The position numbers and the translations under genes are program-made. From NCBI RefSeq assembly GCF_036632095.1, contig NZ_JAPYKW010000002.1, forward strand, positions 248,001 to 312,000: a stretch of 64,000 nucleotides of DNA, written 5' to 3'. Below are positions 62,048 through 64,000 of this stretch, piece by piece (within the stretch, counting starts at the first letter, position 1; every line of letters begins with the position of its first letter). This DNA comes from Chlamydia sp. 04-14 (lineage in GTDB: Bacteria > Chlamydiota > Chlamydiia > Chlamydiales > Chlamydiaceae). The notes beneath the pieces were generated by a model. That model saw only the letters and a list, made by a program, of their open reading frames with translations. It was not told where the DNA came from and made no database searches.

Positions 62048-62845
62048 ATGTGGTTAGGCGAATATACATGGCTAAATGTCTTTGGCATCTTTTTACAAGC
62101 CACTTTTATCCAAAATATCCTTCTATCGAATTTCCTTGGGATGTGTAGCTATCTTGCTTGTTCAGCACGAGTTTCTACTGCTAACGGCTTAGGAATGTCC
62201 GTAGCGTTAGTTCTGACGGTTACCGGAAGCATTAACTGGGTAGTACATAAATTTATTACAGGGCCTAAGGCTCTAACTTGGATATCTCCTTCATTAGCCA
62301 ATGTAAATCTAAATTTCCTAGAGCTGATTATCTTCATTGTAGTTATTGCTGCCTTCACACAGATTTTGGAATTACTTTTAGAAAAGGTATCTAGAAATCT
62401 CTATCTCTCCTTAGGAATCTTCTTACCATTAATTGCTGTTAACTGTGCAATTTTAGGAGGCGTACTCTTTGGAATTACACGCAATTACCCATTTATCCCC
62501 ATGATGATATTCTCCTTAGGTGCGGGATGTGGTTGGTGGTTAGCTATTGTCTTATTCGCAACTATCAAAGAAAAACTCGCCTATTCTGATATTCCTAAAA
62601 ACCTTCAGGGAATGGGAATCTCTTTCATTACCACAGGACTTATAGCCATGGCTTTTATGAGCCTTACAGGTATTGATATCTCTAAACCATCAGCAACAAC
62701 GCCAGCATCTGATATCCTAGAAACATCCAATGTTTCTTCTATAGCAGCAAAAGACCTGAAACCTATGAAAAAAGTGCGAATAGCACAACAACAACGTGCA
62801 GCTAAATCAAAAGCGACGAATATAAAAAAGGGAAAAGCTCAGTAG
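62048..62845 (+). CDS. nqrE: Na+-translocating NADH:quinone reductase subunit E with basic tail
   Basis: 265 residues. Six-helix core (about 1-205) with the iron ligands NFLGMCSYLACSARV and AVNCAILGGVLFG. The core ends near FMSLTGIDI; beyond it are about 55 extra residues, polar and then strongly basic (MKKVRIAQQQRAAKSKATNI). NqrE is usually about 200 residues, so this tail is an extension. Last gene of the operon; it meets the convergent Inc-like gene with 1 bp between stops. Corresponds to CT281. Confidence 0.94.
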   Translation: MWLGEYTWLNVFGIFLQATFIQNILLSNFLGMCSYLACSARVSTANGLGMSVALVLTVTGSINWVVHKFITGPKALTWISPSLANVNLNFLELIIFIVVIAAFTQILELLLEKVSRNLYLSLGIFLPLIAVNCAILGGVLFGITRNYPFIPMMIFSLGAGCGWWLAIVLFATIKEKLAYSDIPKNLQGMGISFITTGLIAMAFMSLTGIDISKPSATTPASDILETSNVSSIAAKDLKPMKKVRIAQQQRAAKSKATNIKKGKAQ

Positions 62846-62846
62846 A

Positions 62847-63179
62847 TTAGCTATTAGAGGGGATCTCGATAGTATCTCTAGCAATTTCTGGAAACTGACA
62901 CAATACATGTTTCACCATAAACATTGCTATGCATACAAGGGTACAGCAAGCAAAGAAAATTGCTGTGTACAACGCTGCAGGAGTAATGGTTGGCGATTGT
63001 ACGGTGAATATTATCATGACGAGTATTGCCAGGGAAGTCATAAGCGCTGATAATACTCTACGAAAAGTGCGCAACCCTTCGGACTCACCTAAAGGTCCCT
63101 CATGCAATCGATATAATAGGGTTACTGTATCGGGATTGTCTGGAGAAGGTCGTTGAAATCTTTGGATGTTAATCATCAT
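62847..63179 (-). CDS. small Inc-type membrane protein
   Basis: 110 residues. Polar N-terminus, then the bilobed pair VLSALMTSLAILVMIIFTV (about 42-60) and AALYTAIFFACCTLVCIAMF (about 68-87), then a short polar tail. This is the Inc hydropathy pattern, with no signal peptide. Two adjacent ATGs at the start (63179, 63176). No domain and no C. trachomatis counterpart known to me at this place. It lies 18 bp downstream of the similar-sized neighbour. Confidence 0.62.
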   Translation of the reverse strand: MMINIQRFQRPSPDNPDTVTLLYRLHEGPLGESEGLRTFRRVLSALMTSLAILVMIIFTVQSPTITPAALYTAIFFACCTLVCIAMFMVKHVLCQFPEIARDTIEIPSNS

Positions 63180-63197
63180 AAGTCATAATTCCTTTAT

Positions 63198-63494
63198 CTA
63201 TTCTTGTATAAGCTCCCCGCTACTAAGGAGATTTTTTTCATAACGACGAAGAAGATGATATTTCGCACAAGAACAAATCAGTGCCACTAAAGTCATAGAG
63301 GCGCTCATAATCCATATCATTAATTGCGTTGACGTCAAGGGAGTTCCAAAAAGCCCGTAGCAAGCAAGACCTATCACAGCTAAAGCTAACAATACCGTAA
63401 CGGCAGTTAATACCTTAAGCTGAGTTGAAAGCCTCAACTGAACGCTCTTTATCTCTACAGGAGTAGAGATGCTGTCAACTATTAATGAGGACAT
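63198..63494 (-). CDS. small Inc-type membrane protein
   Basis: 98 residues with the bilobed hydrophobic region VLTAVTVLLALAVIGLACYG / TQLMIWIMSASMTLVALICS (about 28-77), a polar N-terminus (SLIVDSISTPVEIKSVQLR) and a short basic/acidic tail. It is probably a distant relative of the next gene on this strand, with which it seems co-transcribed. Inclusion-membrane location is inferred from hydropathy only. Confidence 0.62.
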   Translation of the reverse strand: MSSLIVDSISTPVEIKSVQLRLSTQLKVLTAVTVLLALAVIGLACYGLFGTPLTSTQLMIWIMSASMTLVALICSCAKYHLLRRYEKNLLSSGELIQE

Positions 63495-63618
63495 AATAAA
63501 ATGTATATTTAAACTCTTTTAGGGAAAAATTTTACTCCTTCAGAAAATAAAAAAAAACTCTTATCAAAACTCAAAAAAATATAACTAATGTAAGACTTTT
63601 TTTGAAACATTAACCTGA

Positions 63619-63960
63619 CTACTCTCTAAGAGAAAAATTTTCGGTATTTAATTTCTGATTGAGTTTAACAACCACAAACCATCCCGATTCCTCAGGGGAG
63701 TTATTAAGAAGCTGTATGTTTTCTTTTAAATCTTCATTAACCCCTATAATTTCTCCTGAAACAGGGCTTAAAACTTCGATAGCGGACTTTGAAGACTCTA
63801 GGACAACAAGAATCTCGCCTTCCTTACAAAAACTACCTATTGCAGGTAAGTCGATATGAAGAATTTGGCCTAAGTTTTCTCCCATTCTAGCTGTCAGTCC
63901 CAAACGGACAACATCATCATGAATCGGTAGAATCCATACATGATAATCAGAATCCCACAT
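63619..63960 (-). CDS. gcsH: glycine cleavage H-like lipoyl protein
   Basis: 113 residues, a lipoyl-carrier fold. The lipoylation site is [17 protein letters not shown] with Lys58, and the following turn [10 protein letters not shown] is typical. It is slightly shorter than usual H proteins and lacks their full C-terminal helix region. Corresponds to CT282. No glycine-cleavage P or T gene is nearby, and chlamydiae are generally reported to lack them, so it may serve as a lipoyl donor or a non-classical carrier. Confidence 0.85.
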   Translation of the reverse strand: MWDSDYHVWILPIHDDVVRLGLTARMGENLGQILHIDLPAIGSFCKEGEILVVLESSKSAIEVLSPVSGEIIGVNEDLKENIQLLNNSPEESGWFVVVKLNQKLNTENFSLRE

Positions 63961-64000
63961 TATCTGACTCCTTCATCAATAAAATGTTCTATATAATTCC

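Overview
The window is a chromosomal segment of a Chlamydia species, most likely of the former Chlamydophila group (C. psittaci, caviae, felis, abortus or pecorum type). I base this on the gene content: the Hc2 histone gene hctB, the type III chaperones Slc1 and Mcsc, several bilobed inclusion-membrane (Inc) type proteins, a second dnaA, sodium-pumping Nqr genes, futalosine-pathway menaquinone genes, and a plant-like FabI. Gene order follows the C. trachomatis CT numbering in blocks. I cannot name the species from sequence alone. There are 65 protein-coding genes (one partial), one tRNA and the signal recognition particle RNA. I see no rRNA, insertion sequence, integrase or CRISPR array.

Layout. 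1-7.2 kb: end of ispG, pgeF, the sucAB operon for 2-oxoglutarate dehydrogenase, a coiled-coil effector candidate and hemW (CT057-CT052 block). 7.2-10.5 kb: a variable island with two convergent genes for secreted-looking proteins carrying phage-fibre-like repeats, plus a small membrane protein. 10.5-20.3 kb: rsmI, holA, hctB, pepA, ssb, slc1, glgX, a SpoIID-like gene and ruvB (CT048-CT040). 20.8-26.1 kb: dcd, a probable FtsB/DivIC gene, two CNNM/CorC-type genes, a cysteine desulfurase and the PP2C phosphatase cppA. 26.4-29.3 kb: an accessory block of three Inc-type genes and a tiny lipoprotein. 29.5-40.4 kb: a lipoprotein, a CAAX-type protease, SRP RNA, mazG-like, mutY, an rluA-family gene, two large cysteine-rich paralogues at the position of the C. 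trachomatis effector CteG, fabI and a HAD phosphatase (CT109-CT103). 40.8-64 kb: a FliO-like gene, mcsc, dnaQ-like, mqnD, mqnB, msbA, accA, a hypothetical gene, an IHF/HU gene, tRNA-Arg, amiA, murE, an Inc-like gene, pbp3, ftsL, rsmH, a TPR-chaperone pair, dnaA2, bactofilin, comF-like, nqrBCDE, two Inc-like genes and gcsH (CT260-CT282).

How the genes fit together. Menaquinone (mqnD, mqnB) is the electron acceptor of Na+-NQR (nqrBCDE), and sucAB supplies part of the shortened TCA cycle. Division and peptidoglycan functions cluster (murE, pbp3, ftsL, rsmH, amiA, bactofilin), and the FtsB-like and SpoIID-like genes fit the same process. Slc1, Mcsc, the TPR chaperone and the FliO-like protein serve type III secretion, whose likely cargo includes the Inc proteins and the CteG-position proteins. 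hctB carries a textbook sigma-28 promoter, consistent with late expression.

Most interesting for follow-up: the phage-fibre-like repeat proteins, an Inc with a macro-domain-like C-terminus, the paired cysteine-rich proteins with a 153-bp tandem repeat, a likely FtsB, a FliO-like gene beside mcsc, and two noncoding regions that look like RNA loci (a possible pseudoknot at 15.4 kb and an orphan terminator at 20.7 kb).
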